A stretch of 64,000 bases of DNA, from contig NZ_CP051677.1 in the NCBI RefSeq assembly GCF_012849055.1, positions 3,673,001 to 3,737,000 of the forward strand. Reading direction: 5' to 3'. Below, piece by piece: positions 43,195-51,986 of the stretch (the stretch's first letter is position 1; each line of letters begins with the position of its first letter). The position numbers and the translations under genes were made by a program. The notes under the pieces were generated by a model. It saw nothing but the letters and a program-made list of their open reading frames with translations, searched no databases and was not told where the DNA came from. This stretch comes from Spirosoma rhododendri (GTDB lineage Bacteria; Bacteroidota; Bacteroidia; Cytophagales; Spirosomataceae).

Positions 43195-44057
43195 ATGTTT
43201 TACCACGACAAACGATTGCAGTACAAGGTACGGGTCGATAAGCCTAATCCACAATTCGCCCGGGCACTTCAACAGGCGCTGGGCGGAATCGAAGGCGAAA
43301 TTCGGGTATGTCTGCAATACCTGTTTCAGGCCTGGAATTCGCGCGGCCCGGTCCGATACCGCGATATGCTGCTCGATACCGGTACCGAAGAAATATCCCA
43401 TATCGAGATGCTGGCAACGGCTATCGCGCTCAATCTGGAGGGGGCGTCAAACTCGCTGGTCGATGATCTGGTGGGTAAAAACCCAATCGTGAAAGACATT
43501 ATGGGGGCATGGACCCCCGGCATTATCTGTCGGCCGGGCTTGGTGCTATGGCCGCCGATTCCAATGGTGTGCCGTTCAACGGGTCGTGGGTGGTTGGCTC
43601 GGGCAACATTGCCGCCGATATGTACGCCAACGTGATGGCTGAATCGACGGGGCGGGTGCTGGCAACGCGGCTCTACGAAATGACCGATGATTCGGGCATG
43701 AAAGATATGCTGTCGTTTATGATTGCCCGCGACACCATGCACCAGCAGCAATGGCTGGCGGTGCTGGAAGAACTGGGGCATGGCGACATGAGTAAGGTGT
43801 TGCCCATTCCGAACAGCTTCCCGCAGAGCCAGGAGAAGCAGGAGTTCAGCTACGCGTTTGTCAACACCAATATTGACCCGTCGTCGCCGTCGATCGGTGA
43901 ACACCGCCGGTGGACGGAAGGGCCGTCGATCGACAAGAAAGGGGAATTCCACGAAATCAAGGCGCAGCCCTATGGCGACGAGCCTCAACTTGGGCCACCT
44001 GCGCCGGAAGCCCACGCCCAGACCGAACAAATCGAGAAGGCAGGCGACAAAAGCTAA
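43195..44057 (+). pseudogene. Manganese catalase family protein, single-base frameshift
   Basis: A ferritin-like di-manganese protein of about 287 residues, split into two frames. The N-terminal part is MFYHDKRLQYKVRVDKPNP, then GGIEGEIRVCLQYLFQAW and DTGTEEISHIEMLATAIALN, which carry Glu/His metal ligands. After the shift it continues MDPRHYLSAGLGAMAADSNG, ADMYANVMAESTGRVLATRL and IARDTMHQQQWLAVLEELG with further ligands. The break lies at ATGGGGGCATGGACC near 43502-43508: a sixth G would restore IMGGMDPRHYLS. It detoxifies hydrogen peroxide; it is followed by DUF4142, a common stress partner. Confidence 0.8.
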
Positions 44058-44070
44058 CGTATGGTCAACA

Positions 44071-44110
44071 ACTGGTCCGGGGCAGGGCAACAGCGTACAC
44101 CCGGACCAGT
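44071..44110 (+). terminator. Terminator hairpin after the manganese catalase gene
   Basis: Perfect 10-base arms ACTGGTCCGG (44071-44080) and CCGGACCAGT (44101-44110). The T-tract is weak (CTCGCATAAA). Confidence 0.45.
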
Positions 44111-44146
44111 CTCGCATAAACTGATATACATTCATCCGAAATACTC

Positions 44147-44776
44147 ATGAAAATCAACACTGTATTGGCTGGGCTGCTACTGAGCGGTTCGCTGATAAAT
44201 GCTAGTCTGGCTCAACAGCCGGGGACCGGTAACGCCAGCATGGCGGCCAACAAAGTCGGGAATGAAAGCAAAGCCGAATTCGACCGGCAGAACAAGCAGG
44301 GCGCAGCGGCCGTCAGTGCCGTATCGCCGACCAGTGCCAAACTATCGGAAGCCGATAAGCAACTGATGAACGAAGTGGCGATGGGGGGAATGATGCAGCT
44401 CGAACTGAGTCGGGTCGCGGTTCAGAAAGCGACCAACCCGCAAACGAAGGCGCTGGCTCAGGCTGAGGTAACCGAGCAAACCGGATTATCGGCCAAGCTG
44501 AAAGAGATCGCTGCCGCGAAAGGGGTTACGCTGCCTACCGCGCCCGACGCTCAGACGAAAACGCTGCTGACCAAATTCAACCAGGCATCGGGCACATCGT
44601 TCGATAAGCTGTACGTAACGGAGAGTGGGGTAAAAGGCCACGAAAAACTCAACCAGGTGATGACGAAAGTTGAATCCAGCGCGTCGGACAGCAACCTGAA
44701 GCAGTTGGCGAAAGCGGCTCATCCGCTGGTGAAAACGCACCTGAGCGTATCGCGGCAGATCATGACATCGATGTAA
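44147..44776 (+). CDS. DUF4142 domain secreted protein
   Basis: A 209-residue periplasmic protein with a signal peptide (TVLAGLLLSGSLINASLAQ). Residues about 65-205 match the DUF4142 helical fold: LSEADKQLMNEVAMGGMMQLEL, ATNPQTKALAQAEVTEQTGL, DKLYVTESGVKGHEKLNQVM. DUF4142 is a ferritin-like four-helix domain, usually found beside catalases and stress genes in Bacteroidota, as here beside the manganese catalase gene. Biochemical activity is not known. Confidence 0.88.
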   Translation: MKINTVLAGLLLSGSLINASLAQQPGTGNASMAANKVGNESKAEFDRQNKQGAAAVSAVSPTSAKLSEADKQLMNEVAMGGMMQLELSRVAVQKATNPQTKALAQAEVTEQTGLSAKLKEIAAAKGVTLPTAPDAQTKTLLTKFNQASGTSFDKLYVTESGVKGHEKLNQVMTKVESSASDSNLKQLAKAAHPLVKTHLSVSRQIMTSM

Positions 44777-44807
44777 ACTCCGCTTCAACCACTGATTCGA
44801 CTGAAAC

Positions 44808-44845
44808 AAGCCCCCGTTTTTCAGAAAACGGGGGCTTTCTGTTTG
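44808..44845 (+). terminator. Rho-independent terminator after the DUF4142 gene
   Basis: Arms AAGCCCCCGTTTT (44808-44820) and AAAACGGGGGCTT (44825-44837), loop TCAG, followed by TCTGTTTG. Confidence 0.85.
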
Positions 44846-44911
44846 CTCCCTAGTCAGTAGAAGCGGGTGGGTGTCGACTTCATTTACCGAAAGACACTCA
44901 ACAATCACACA

Positions 44912-45535
44912 ATGCTAAAACGTACACTACTGCTGGCAATCGGCCTGACCGGACTGCTGGCGATGCCTGCCTACAAATCAGCTTCGCGCGCCGAAAAATG
45001 GGTTAGCCTGTTCGATGGCAAAACGCTGAACGGCTGGAAAGCCGCCGAAAATCCGGCAACGTTCAGCGTGCAGGACGGGGCTATTGTTGTAGCCGGGCCA
45101 CGGGCGCATCTGTTCTACGAAGGGCCGGTGAATAACCACGATTTCAAAAATTTCGAGTGGAAAGCCGACGTCAAAACCATGCCCGGCTCCAACTCCGGCA
45201 TGTTTATTCACACGGCCTATCAGGAAACCGGCTGGCCCAAACAGGGGTACGAGATTCAGGTCAACCAGACGCACACGGACTGGCGCAAAACGGGCAGCGT
45301 TTACGGGCTACAGGATGTGAAGGAAACGTTTGTGAAGGATGGCGAATGGTACAACGAGCGAATCGTCGTGCGGGGCAAGACCATCCAGATTCTGATTAAC
45401 GACAAGGTCATCAACACCTACACCGAACCCGAAACCACGGACAAAGCCGCCAACGGGACCATTGCCTTACAGGGCCACGACCCCAAAAGCACGGTTTATT
45501 ACAAGAACATCCAAATTATGCCCCTCCCGAATTAG
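44912..45535 (+). CDS. Secreted DUF1080 (3-keto-disaccharide hydrolase) family protein
   Basis: A 207-residue protein with a signal peptide (LLLAIGLTGLLAMPAYKSA) and a concanavalin-like beta-sandwich domain. Motifs are WVSLFDGKTLNGWKA at the start, then FKNFEWKADVKTMPGSNSG, MFIHTAYQETGWPKQGYEIQ and the end strand GHDPKSTVYYKNIQIMPLP. The family cleaves 3-keto-glycosides or acts as a sugar-binding module; both are found in Bacteroidota. Start 44912 is preferred over 44867 because it opens the signal peptide. Confidence 0.85.
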   Translation: MLKRTLLLAIGLTGLLAMPAYKSASRAEKWVSLFDGKTLNGWKAAENPATFSVQDGAIVVAGPRAHLFYEGPVNNHDFKNFEWKADVKTMPGSNSGMFIHTAYQETGWPKQGYEIQVNQTHTDWRKTGSVYGLQDVKETFVKDGEWYNERIVVRGKTIQILINDKVINTYTEPETTDKAANGTIALQGHDPKSTVYYKNIQIMPLPN

Positions 45536-45540
45536 GTATA

Positions 45541-45599
45541 GACAGGATTATGAGATTCTAGGAGAAAAAGAAAAATCCTGTTAATCCCATAATCCTGTC
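45541..45599. terminator. Hairpin after the DUF1080 gene
   Basis: Arms GACAGGATTATGAGATT (45541-45557) and AATCCCATAATCCTGTC (45583-45599), one mismatch, with an A-rich loop. A run of A follows on the plus strand. A piece of the same arm (TAATCCTGTCG) appears at 49310-49320, so it may belong to a repeat family. Confidence 0.5.
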
Positions 45600-45658
45600 C
45601 ATAAAAAAACGGAATGGCGGCTGGGCGGTTATGCTAGTGTCACCTGACTAATCAGCAT

Positions 45659-45925
45659 ATGCACAGCGAACGGGAAAAGAAATTACTTACGAAGTTTTGG
45701 GTAAAGGGCGGTGTCGGTGCGATGTTCGTGGGCAGCGGCATATCCGTCGTACTGCACGGCTGGGGCCTCCGGCAGGCCAGCGAAGACAACTGGTTTTGGG
45801 TCAGCACGGGGGGCTTCTCCCTGATTATGACCGGCCTGCGGCTGATTGGCGACGCTAACCGCCACCGAACAATGGTCGACGTGCTGCGTGAACTGGACCA
45901 GCGAAAAAGTCCTGACCAACCCTGA
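45659..45925 (+). CDS. Small two-helix membrane protein
   Basis: An 88-residue protein with two hydrophobic segments, about 17-36 (GGVGAMFVGSGISVVLHGW) and 46-63 (WVSTGGFSLIMTGLRLIG), charged ends and no known domain. It is convergent with the aquaporin gene, ending 16 bases before its end. Function is unknown. Confidence 0.55.
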   Translation: MHSEREKKLLTKFWVKGGVGAMFVGSGISVVLHGWGLRQASEDNWFWVSTGGFSLIMTGLRLIGDANRHRTMVDVLRELDQRKSPDQP

Positions 45926-45940
45926 TCAAGACCAGCCCGA

Positions 45941-46647
45941 TCAGTCGAGGTCGATGGGTGAATTATCAATGACCGTCTTGTAAAAAACACCCGCCAGAAT
46001 TGCGCCCAGGATAGGAGCGACCCAGAACAGCCAAAGCTGCCCGATTGCCCAGCCGCCCGCAAACAAAGCCTGACTGGTACTGCGGGCCGGATTGACCGAG
46101 GTGTTGGTAACAGGAATACTGATCAGGTGAATCAGTGCCAGCGACAACCCGATCGCCAAACCCGCCAGTTCGCGGGGCGATTTTTTGTGCGTCGAGCCGA
46201 GGATAATGATGATAAAGAAAAAAGTCATGACGACCTCCGTTACAAAAGCCGACAGCAGCGAATAACCACCCGGCGAGTGATCGCCGTAGCCGTTAGCGGC
46301 AAAGTCGCCCAGCACGAAACCCGGCTTACCGCTGGCAATAACATACAGGATACCCGCCCCCGCCAGCCCGCCCAACACCTGCGCAACGATATAGGGTAAC
46401 ACCATCGCCCGGCTGAAGTTACCGCCCACGGTCAGACCGATGGTGACAGCCGGGTTGAAATGACCACCGGAATCCGGCCGACGGCATAGGCCATCGTGAC
46501 AACCGTCAGACCAAAAGAGAGCGACACACCGACGAAGCCAAGGCCCAGTTCGGGGTACGCAGCGGCCAGCACGGCACTGCCGCATCCACCCAGTACCAAC
46601 CACAAAGTTCCGATAAATTCAGCAGCCAGTTTGCTACTCGTTGTCAT
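45941..46647 (-). pseudogene. aqpZ: Aquaporin Z, single-base frameshift
   Basis: A water or glycerol channel of about 234 residues. The N-terminal frame is [21 protein letters not shown] and [29 protein letters not shown]; the next frame takes up with [16 protein letters not shown] (first NPA box) and has [17 protein letters not shown] (second NPA box) and an end with [10 protein letters not shown]. The break is near 46471 in GATTCCGGTGG on the coding strand; one more T would restore [12 protein letters not shown]. As written, only the first two helices are translated from the normal start. Confidence 0.8.
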
Positions 46648-46758
46648 GTCAGTTGTCAGTTAGGTATGCCGTACGAAAGTGACAATAATCGACTATTCGG
46701 TTACGGTAATCGACAAACTGGCTATGTAAACGAATTGTTTGGCAGAGGCCACAAACGT

Positions 46759-46807
46759 CAAACAGGCGTCAATCATTTACCACTGGTAAACGATTGACGC
46801 CTGTTTG
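46759..46807 (-). terminator. Terminator hairpin after the ATP-grasp gene
   Basis: Arms 46759-46781 (CAAACAGGCGTCAATC start) and 46785-46807 pair along 23 bases with one mismatch; the loop is ACT. It is located 10 bases beyond the stop of the minus-strand gene. Confidence 0.75.
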
Positions 46808-46817
46808 GGTACGTAGA

Positions 46818-47972
46818 TTACTTGTTCTTTTTGGGTGGTTTTGCGTCACCCTTTTTCTCTTTTTTGGGCTCGGAACTGTCAGCCTGTTTGGCTTCTTTTT
46901 CTGGCTTCCCGGCCGGAGCTGGTTTCTCTTTCAGCTCTTTTTCGGGTTTGGGAGCCTTTTCTGCTTTTGGCGCTGGCTTCTCTGGTTTCGGCTCGGGCTT
47001 TTCCGGTTTCGGACCCGGCTCACCAATCGACCCGCGCACAAACGTACCCCAGGTCAGGTTGTCTTTGCCTCTGGTCGCTTTCTTCGCCCGGTCGATGGCC
47101 ATGTTGGCGGCCGCTTCAACAACCCAGTCGAAATTTTCCTGACCCACCGAATGTACGTCGGCATCGGGGGCGGGGTTACAGAAGTCGATAGCGATGGGGA
47201 TACCGTCGCGCACGGCAAACTCGACCGTGTTGAAATCGTAGCCCAGACCGTGGTTCAGCTTCAGCACATAGTCCTGCATCGTTGCCAGCAGCTTCTTACC
47301 CGCGTCGCCGGTCGTTTTCATCTCCGATGCATAGCGCAGATGATGTGGGTTGCGTGGTTCGTACGACATGATACGGACATCTTTCCCGCCGATGCAGTAG
47401 CAACGGAAATAATCGGTAAAGTCGATGGCTTCCTGGTATAGCATCACCAGCTGCCCCGTCTCGTCGTAGGCCCGAAACATCTGCTCCGGATTGTCGACTT
47501 TATACACGCTTTTCCAGCCGCCCCCGGAGTGCGGTTTCATGAACGCCGGGAAGCCGATGTGGTTAAAAATACCGTCCCAGTTCATGTTGTCGAGGTTGCG
47601 AAACGAGTTGTGGTTCGTATCGTCGGGCCGTTCCTTCGAGGGGAGCAGAATCGTTTTCGGAACAGGCACACCCAACTGAACGGCCAGCGCATTATTGAAA
47701 AACTTTTCGTCGGCACTCCACCAGAATGGATTGTTTACAACGGCGGTACCGGTAAGGGCTGCGTTTTTCAGGAATGCTTTGTAGAACGGCACATCCTGCG
47801 AAATCCGGTCGATGATCACCGCGTAGTCGGTTGGTACGCTCTGTTCGACCTGTTCGATCCGGACAAACTCGGCCGGAAAGTCGCTCTGCTTTTCGTTGAC
47901 GCGGTCGACAAAGGCCTGCGGGAACGTGTTTTCCTGGCCGAATAGGATGCCGATTTTTCGTTTATCGCTCAT
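46818..47972 (-). CDS. ATP-grasp enzyme with Lys/Pro/Glu-rich tail
   Basis: A 384-residue protein. Residues 1-290 match an ATP-grasp fold of the RimK/glutathione synthetase type: KIGILFGQENTFPQAFVDRV, LAVQLGVPVPKTILLPS, GFPAFMKPHSGGGWKSVYKV (ATP-binding loop), and FNTVEFAVRDGIPIAIDFCNP (Mg site). The last 75 residues are a repetitive tail (KPEKPEPKPEKP, KEKKGDAKPPKKNK), possibly disordered. ATP-grasp ligases join a carboxyl to an amine or thiol; the substrates here are unknown. Start MSDKRKIG at 47972 is preferred over 48011. Confidence 0.85.
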   Translation of the reverse strand: MSDKRKIGILFGQENTFPQAFVDRVNEKQSDFPAEFVRIEQVEQSVPTDYAVIIDRISQDVPFYKAFLKNAALTGTAVVNNPFWWSADEKFFNNALAVQLGVPVPKTILLPSKERPDDTNHNSFRNLDNMNWDGIFNHIGFPAFMKPHSGGGWKSVYKVDNPEQMFRAYDETGQLVMLYQEAIDFTDYFRCYCIGGKDVRIMSYEPRNPHHLRYASEMKTTGDAGKKLLATMQDYVLKLNHGLGYDFNTVEFAVRDGIPIAIDFCNPAPDADVHSVGQENFDWVVEAAANMAIDRAKKATRGKDNLTWGTFVRGSIGEPGPKPEKPEPKPEKPAPKAEKAPKPEKELKEKPAPAGKPEKEAKQADSSEPKKEKKGDAKPPKKNK

Positions 47973-48289
47973 AATCAGGTAGTTGATGTTAGATGGTATG
48001 CTGCTGTGCAACGAAGGATGAATAGGGGCGCGTTGTTACGCTGTGACGGGCCAAAGTTGCACCGCTGTCCGTAAAAACCCAAACTACCCCCGGAGGTTTA
48101 CATAATCCGTAATAAGACCGTTTACAACAGTCATAGTGCGGCAGTGGAATTCATCACCGGTGCTGGTAAAAAAAGGGGAGGGTGTAGTAATACAGACGGT
48201 GACGTGCCTATTTCGTGCTGAAAACACGTCAACCTGTGAATTGTCGGCCGTTTTTCAGCCGATATCCGTGACTATCGAGTAGACAAAAA

Positions 48290-49144
48290 ATGAAGCAGAT
48301 TTTTTCAATCCTGTTCCTTGCTCTTTGTGCAGCTACGGTATGTGGTCAGACGCTAGCACCGAAAAAATCAGCATCCAGGCCGTTTGTGCTCGGTCAGATA
48401 GACGAGATTGTGTCCAAAGAATTGAATGAAAAAAGGAAACTGAACATCTATTTGCCCGAAGGCTACAACGAGAAAGACACCGTAACCTATCCGGTTATTT
48501 ACCTGCTCGATGGTTCGGCCGACGAAGACTTCATTCACATAGTCGGGCTCGTGCAATTCAATAGTTTCGAGTGGGTCGACCGGGTGCCAAAATCAATCGT
48601 GGTGGGCATCGCAACGGTCGACAGGCGGAGGGACTTCACGTTTCCCACAACTATTGAACGCGATAAAAAGGCGTATCCGACGACCGGGCACTCCGATCGG
48701 TTTATCTCGTTCATCGAGAGGGAATTGCAACCGTACATTCGGGCCACTTATAAGACGAATACCTCCAAGACGATCATAGGCCAGTCGTTGGGCGGGCTAT
48801 TGGCGACAGAAATTCTGATCAAAAAGCCGACGCTTTTTACCAAGTACGTCATCGTGAGTCCAAGTCTATGGTGGAATAACGGTTCGCTGCTGCAACACCC
48901 CATGTCAACCTTTTCGGATACCGATATTTACATCGGCGTCGGGAAAGAAGGGCTAACACCAACCGAAATTCCTCGCGTAATGGAAGTTGATGCGAACCTG
49001 CTTGCTGACAAAATGAAGTCGCTGAACGACAAAAACGTACGCGTCTATTTTGATTACCTGCCCTCGGAGAATCATGCGACAATACTGCATCAGGCCGTTT
49101 CGAATTCATTCAGCCGTCTATACCCAAAAGCATCGAACGAGTAG
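48290..49144 (+). CDS. Secreted esterase, Fes/EstD-type alpha/beta hydrolase
   Basis: A 284-residue periplasmic hydrolase with a signal peptide (IFSILFLALCAATVCGQ). It has the catalytic serine motif GQSLGG (S166), the preceding LNIYLPEGYNEKDTVTYPVIYLLDG typical of esterase D family, and a likely histidine near the C-terminus (SENHATILHQA). Such enzymes act on siderophore esters, acyl-thioesters or xenobiotic esters; the substrate is unknown. It is one of three esterases within 3 kb. Confidence 0.85.
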   Translation: MKQIFSILFLALCAATVCGQTLAPKKSASRPFVLGQIDEIVSKELNEKRKLNIYLPEGYNEKDTVTYPVIYLLDGSADEDFIHIVGLVQFNSFEWVDRVPKSIVVGIATVDRRRDFTFPTTIERDKKAYPTTGHSDRFISFIERELQPYIRATYKTNTSKTIIGQSLGGLLATEILIKKPTLFTKYVIVSPSLWWNNGSLLQHPMSTFSDTDIYIGVGKEGLTPTEIPRVMEVDANLLADKMKSLNDKNVRVYFDYLPSENHATILHQAVSNSFSRLYPKASNE

Positions 49145-49242
49145 GCCGCCGAATAACACGTTCGGCCGTGCTGACGGGAGCAGAACCACCCGCTCCAGTC
49201 ACTGTTCAAACGAAAGCGAGCAAATCTAATCCGGTGAAACAC

Positions 49243-49275
49243 AAACGACCCGCACCAAATAAGCGCGGGTCGTTT
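49243..49275. terminator. Bidirectional terminator between two esterase genes
   Basis: Perfect 11-base arms AAACGACCCGC (49243-49253) and GCGGGTCGTTT (49265-49275), between the convergent genes at 48290 and 49323. Confidence 0.7.
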
Positions 49276-49322
49276 CGTATTGTCAGGTCTGAAACGCTAG
49301 TGTAATCAGTGTAATCCTGTCG

Positions 49323-50027
49323 TTAAATCTGGCTCAGATAACGCGGGAACATATCTTTCCAGACCGGCCAGTCGTGATCGCCCCAGGGGACGATATCGAG
49401 TTGATGACGAATGCCTTTGCGGCCCAGAATACCCGCCATCTGCTCGTTGGCCGGTTTGCAGAAGTCGTAAGCCGACGTGCCCAGCACGATGTTCATGTGG
49501 TATAATTCCGGGTTGCCGTCGTTGGGTACAAAATCGACCGGGTTGTTATAGTAGACGTTGTCGTCGTAATAGCCGTGCAGAAACGAGCGGATGTCGAACT
49601 TGGCACCCATCGAGAATAGGTTGCCAACCTGTTCGGGGTGGCGAAAGGCGAAGTTGAGCGCGTGGTAGCCGCCAAACGACGCCCCTGCTACACCGATTTT
49701 CCGCTCGTTGCACTCCCGCTGAATGCCCGGTACCAGCTCGTCGTGCAGAAACCGGTCGTACAGCACCTGATTCCAGATCCGGGTGCCGGGGTGCAGGTGG
49801 CGGGCGTAGAAGCTGTCGCGGTCGATGCTGTCGATGCAGTACAGCTTTACTTTTCCCGTTTCGACAAACCAGCGCACCGATTCGATAAACCCAAAATTTT
49901 TGTATTCGTAGAAGCGCCCCATTGAGGTCGGAAACAGCACGACCGGGTAGCCCCAGTTGCCGTAAACCAGCATTTCCATGTCGCGGCCAAGGTGGTGCGA
50001 GTACCACTTTCGATAGTCTTCCTGCAA
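49323..50027 (-). CDS. Cytoplasmic esterase, alpha/beta hydrolase (EstD-like)
   Basis: A 234-residue hydrolase without a signal peptide. The nucleophile motif is GASFGG (S117), with NWGYPVVLFPTSMGRFYEY at the N-terminus and the histidine motif WGDHDWPVWKDMFP at the C-terminus. The family acts on short acyl esters. Its neighbours on both sides are also esterase-fold genes, transcribed in other directions, so this is not a single operon. Confidence 0.85.
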   Translation of the reverse strand: MQEDYRKWYSHHLGRDMEMLVYGNWGYPVVLFPTSMGRFYEYKNFGFIESVRWFVETGKVKLYCIDSIDRDSFYARHLHPGTRIWNQVLYDRFLHDELVPGIQRECNERKIGVAGASFGGYHALNFAFRHPEQVGNLFSMGAKFDIRSFLHGYYDDNVYYNNPVDFVPNDGNPELYHMNIVLGTSAYDFCKPANEQMAGILGRKGIRHQLDIVPWGDHDWPVWKDMFPRYLSQI

Positions 50028-50121
50028 GGTTGTATGTCGTTTGGTAACAGACTGATTATCGGTTGAAAGTAAGGCAAAACACCGGCACAGGCAAAAAAGA
50101 AGCAGGATTGTAACGGAATAA

Positions 50122-51012
50122 TTGGCTATTTTGCTTCTTGTGACAACCGTTTTTCTATTTCTGTTTTTGCTTATGGCTGAACCAGTACCAGCCCCTCACC
50201 AGACGCACACACCGCCCGTGATCGTCCGGCACGACGACTCGCTCGTGTCAGTACCGCTCAACCGCAGTGTCCGGCTGACCATCATGCTGCCCCCCGACTA
50301 TCAGGAAAATGGTACACAGACGTATCCTATTTTATACCTCAACGACGGGCAGGATCTGAAGAAGCTTCACATGAGCGAGGTGCTCGACTCGCTCTATCAG
50401 CAGCAGGCCATTCGGCCGTTTGTGCTGGTTGCGATTCATGCCGGCGATCGTATTCAGGAATACGGCACCGCTGCCCAGGCCGACTATATGCAGCGGGGCA
50501 GCAAGGCCGCCCGCTACACCGACTTCGTGCTGACCGAATTGATCCCGTACGTCCGGAAGCACTACCGTATCCGCACCGATGCCGCCAGTTCGGCGTTCGC
50601 GGGTTTTTCGCTCGGTGGTTTGTCGGCCTTCGATATCGTTTATCACCACCCCGACCAGTTTAGTCGGGCGGGGGTGTTTTCGGGCTCGTTCTGGTGGCGC
50701 AGCCGCGCCTTCGACGGTGCCTATTCCGACGACACTGACCGGATTGCCCATCAGCTCGTCCGGCACGGTGGGGGCGTGCAGCCACTGCGTTTCTGGTTTG
50801 AAACCGGCACCGACGACGAAACCAGCGACCGTAACAACAACGGTATCATCGACGCGATTGAAGACACAACCGACCTGATCGACGAACTGGTCAAGAAAGG
50901 CTACCATCGCGACACCGACATCCGGTACGTCGAGGTGCCAGGCGGGCAGCACAATCAGGAGACGTGGCGGGCCGTGATGCCCGATTTTCTGACCTGGGCG
51001 TTTGGGCGGTAG
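50122..51012 (+). CDS. Secreted esterase, alpha/beta hydrolase (EstD/Fes-like)
   Basis: About 296 residues, with an N-terminal hydrophobic signal or anchor (LLLVTTVFLFLFLLMAEP), the stretch SVRLTIMLPPDYQENGTQ and YPILYLNDGQDLKK, the nucleophile motif AGFSLGGLSAF and a C-terminal GGQHNQETWRAVMPDF. The frame has a TTG start at 50122; an ATG at 50173 would lose the hydrophobic segment, so TTG is kept with caution. It is divergent from 49323 and convergent with 51014. Confidence 0.8.
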   Translation: MAILLLVTTVFLFLFLLMAEPVPAPHQTHTPPVIVRHDDSLVSVPLNRSVRLTIMLPPDYQENGTQTYPILYLNDGQDLKKLHMSEVLDSLYQQQAIRPFVLVAIHAGDRIQEYGTAAQADYMQRGSKAARYTDFVLTELIPYVRKHYRIRTDAASSAFAGFSLGGLSAFDIVYHHPDQFSRAGVFSGSFWWRSRAFDGAYSDDTDRIAHQLVRHGGGVQPLRFWFETGTDDETSDRNNNGIIDAIEDTTDLIDELVKKGYHRDTDIRYVEVPGGQHNQETWRAVMPDFLTWAFGR

Positions 51013-51013
51013 C

Positions 51014-51853
51014 TCAGGGGCGGGTCAGCAGTAGTCCGCTACGCTTGAGAAACAGCGCCACGTCGCGGGTCGTGTTCAGCGATACCTGATCTTCGTAAAG
51101 TTCACGGGCTTTGGCGACGATAGTTTTCTGGTATGATTTTACCGTTTCTTTGGTGTTACCCGTCAGCTGGCTGACGGCCTGAATGGTGAGTGCCGGTTCG
51201 TGCGCCGGGTGGTTGGCGTACAGGCGCAGAATCTCCATTTCTTTAGGCTGAAACGGGTTTTGGGCCGTACCGAAATTGGCAAAGGCGACGCTGATAGCCT
51301 GAAGAAACGTCTGCTCGATCTCCGGCGGCAGTCCGCGAAAGCGCGGGCTCATCGGCTCGCCCTCGTAGTCCTTAACGATCGTAAACTCCGACAGGTAAGC
51401 CAGAATATAACCATCGGCAGAATACTGCCACGGGGTAATCGTGCGCTTTACCAGTAGCACACGCCCGTCGGCATGGCGGAGCGGCACTGTCGCGATAAAA
51501 GCGGGGCTGGCAAAGCGGACCAGCTGCTGATTGGACATCCGGAACGTTTGCCCGCCCATCATCATCATCGTCTGGTAGGTACCCCGGTTCGGTACCATGT
51601 CCATGTACTGCCGAAAGGTCAGGCCATTATCGTCATAGCCCATTTCGCGCCAGCCGCCGGCGGCAACGATGGACAGCGTCAGCAGGTCAACGACCATAAA
51701 GAACTGTTCGGGATGAAGCTCCGTGCGCAGCCGTTTGAGCGACGCCTGCTGCTTGTCGGTAGGAACCATGCGCTGCCGCGCTTCCGGGTCGGGGTGTAGC
51801 GTCGCCAGCATCTGCCTGATCTGCTGATATTCGCTCGGTGCGGGTCGATTCAT
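51014..51853 (-). CDS. PAS-like sensor with C-terminal LuxR-type HTH regulator
   Basis: A 279-residue protein. A PAS-like domain lies at about 85-185 (LTLSIVAAGGWREMGYDDN, FRQYMDMVPNRGTYQTMMMM, AYLSEFTIVKDYEGE), and a C-terminal helix-turn-helix at about 210-275 (KEMEILRLYANHPAHEPA, ETVKSYQKTIVAKARELY). Such regulators occur as single genes in Bacteroidota and sense unknown ligands. Start MNRPAPSEY at 51853 is preferred over 51967. Confidence 0.7.
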   Translation of the reverse strand: MNRPAPSEYQQIRQMLATLHPDPEARQRMVPTDKQQASLKRLRTELHPEQFFMVVDLLTLSIVAAGGWREMGYDDNGLTFRQYMDMVPNRGTYQTMMMMGGQTFRMSNQQLVRFASPAFIATVPLRHADGRVLLVKRTITPWQYSADGYILAYLSEFTIVKDYEGEPMSPRFRGLPPEIEQTFLQAISVAFANFGTAQNPFQPKEMEILRLYANHPAHEPALTIQAVSQLTGNTKETVKSYQKTIVAKARELYEDQVSLNTTRDVALFLKRSGLLLTRP

Positions 51854-51986
51854 AGGGTATAACGTTGACGTTTGTAAAGGTTGGATAGCGGGAATAGTGG
51901 CTAAAGGAAGGCGGAAAAATAGGCAATAAATCAGCCCGCGCGGCTGAGTATGGTTAGAAAAGAGCACCGCCGGGTTTTATACCAGT

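Noticed and set aside
44486..44908. Antisense frame of 140 codons opposite the DUF4142 gene
   Set aside because: It runs through the terminator and has no domain. The plus-strand gene with signal peptide is the real one.
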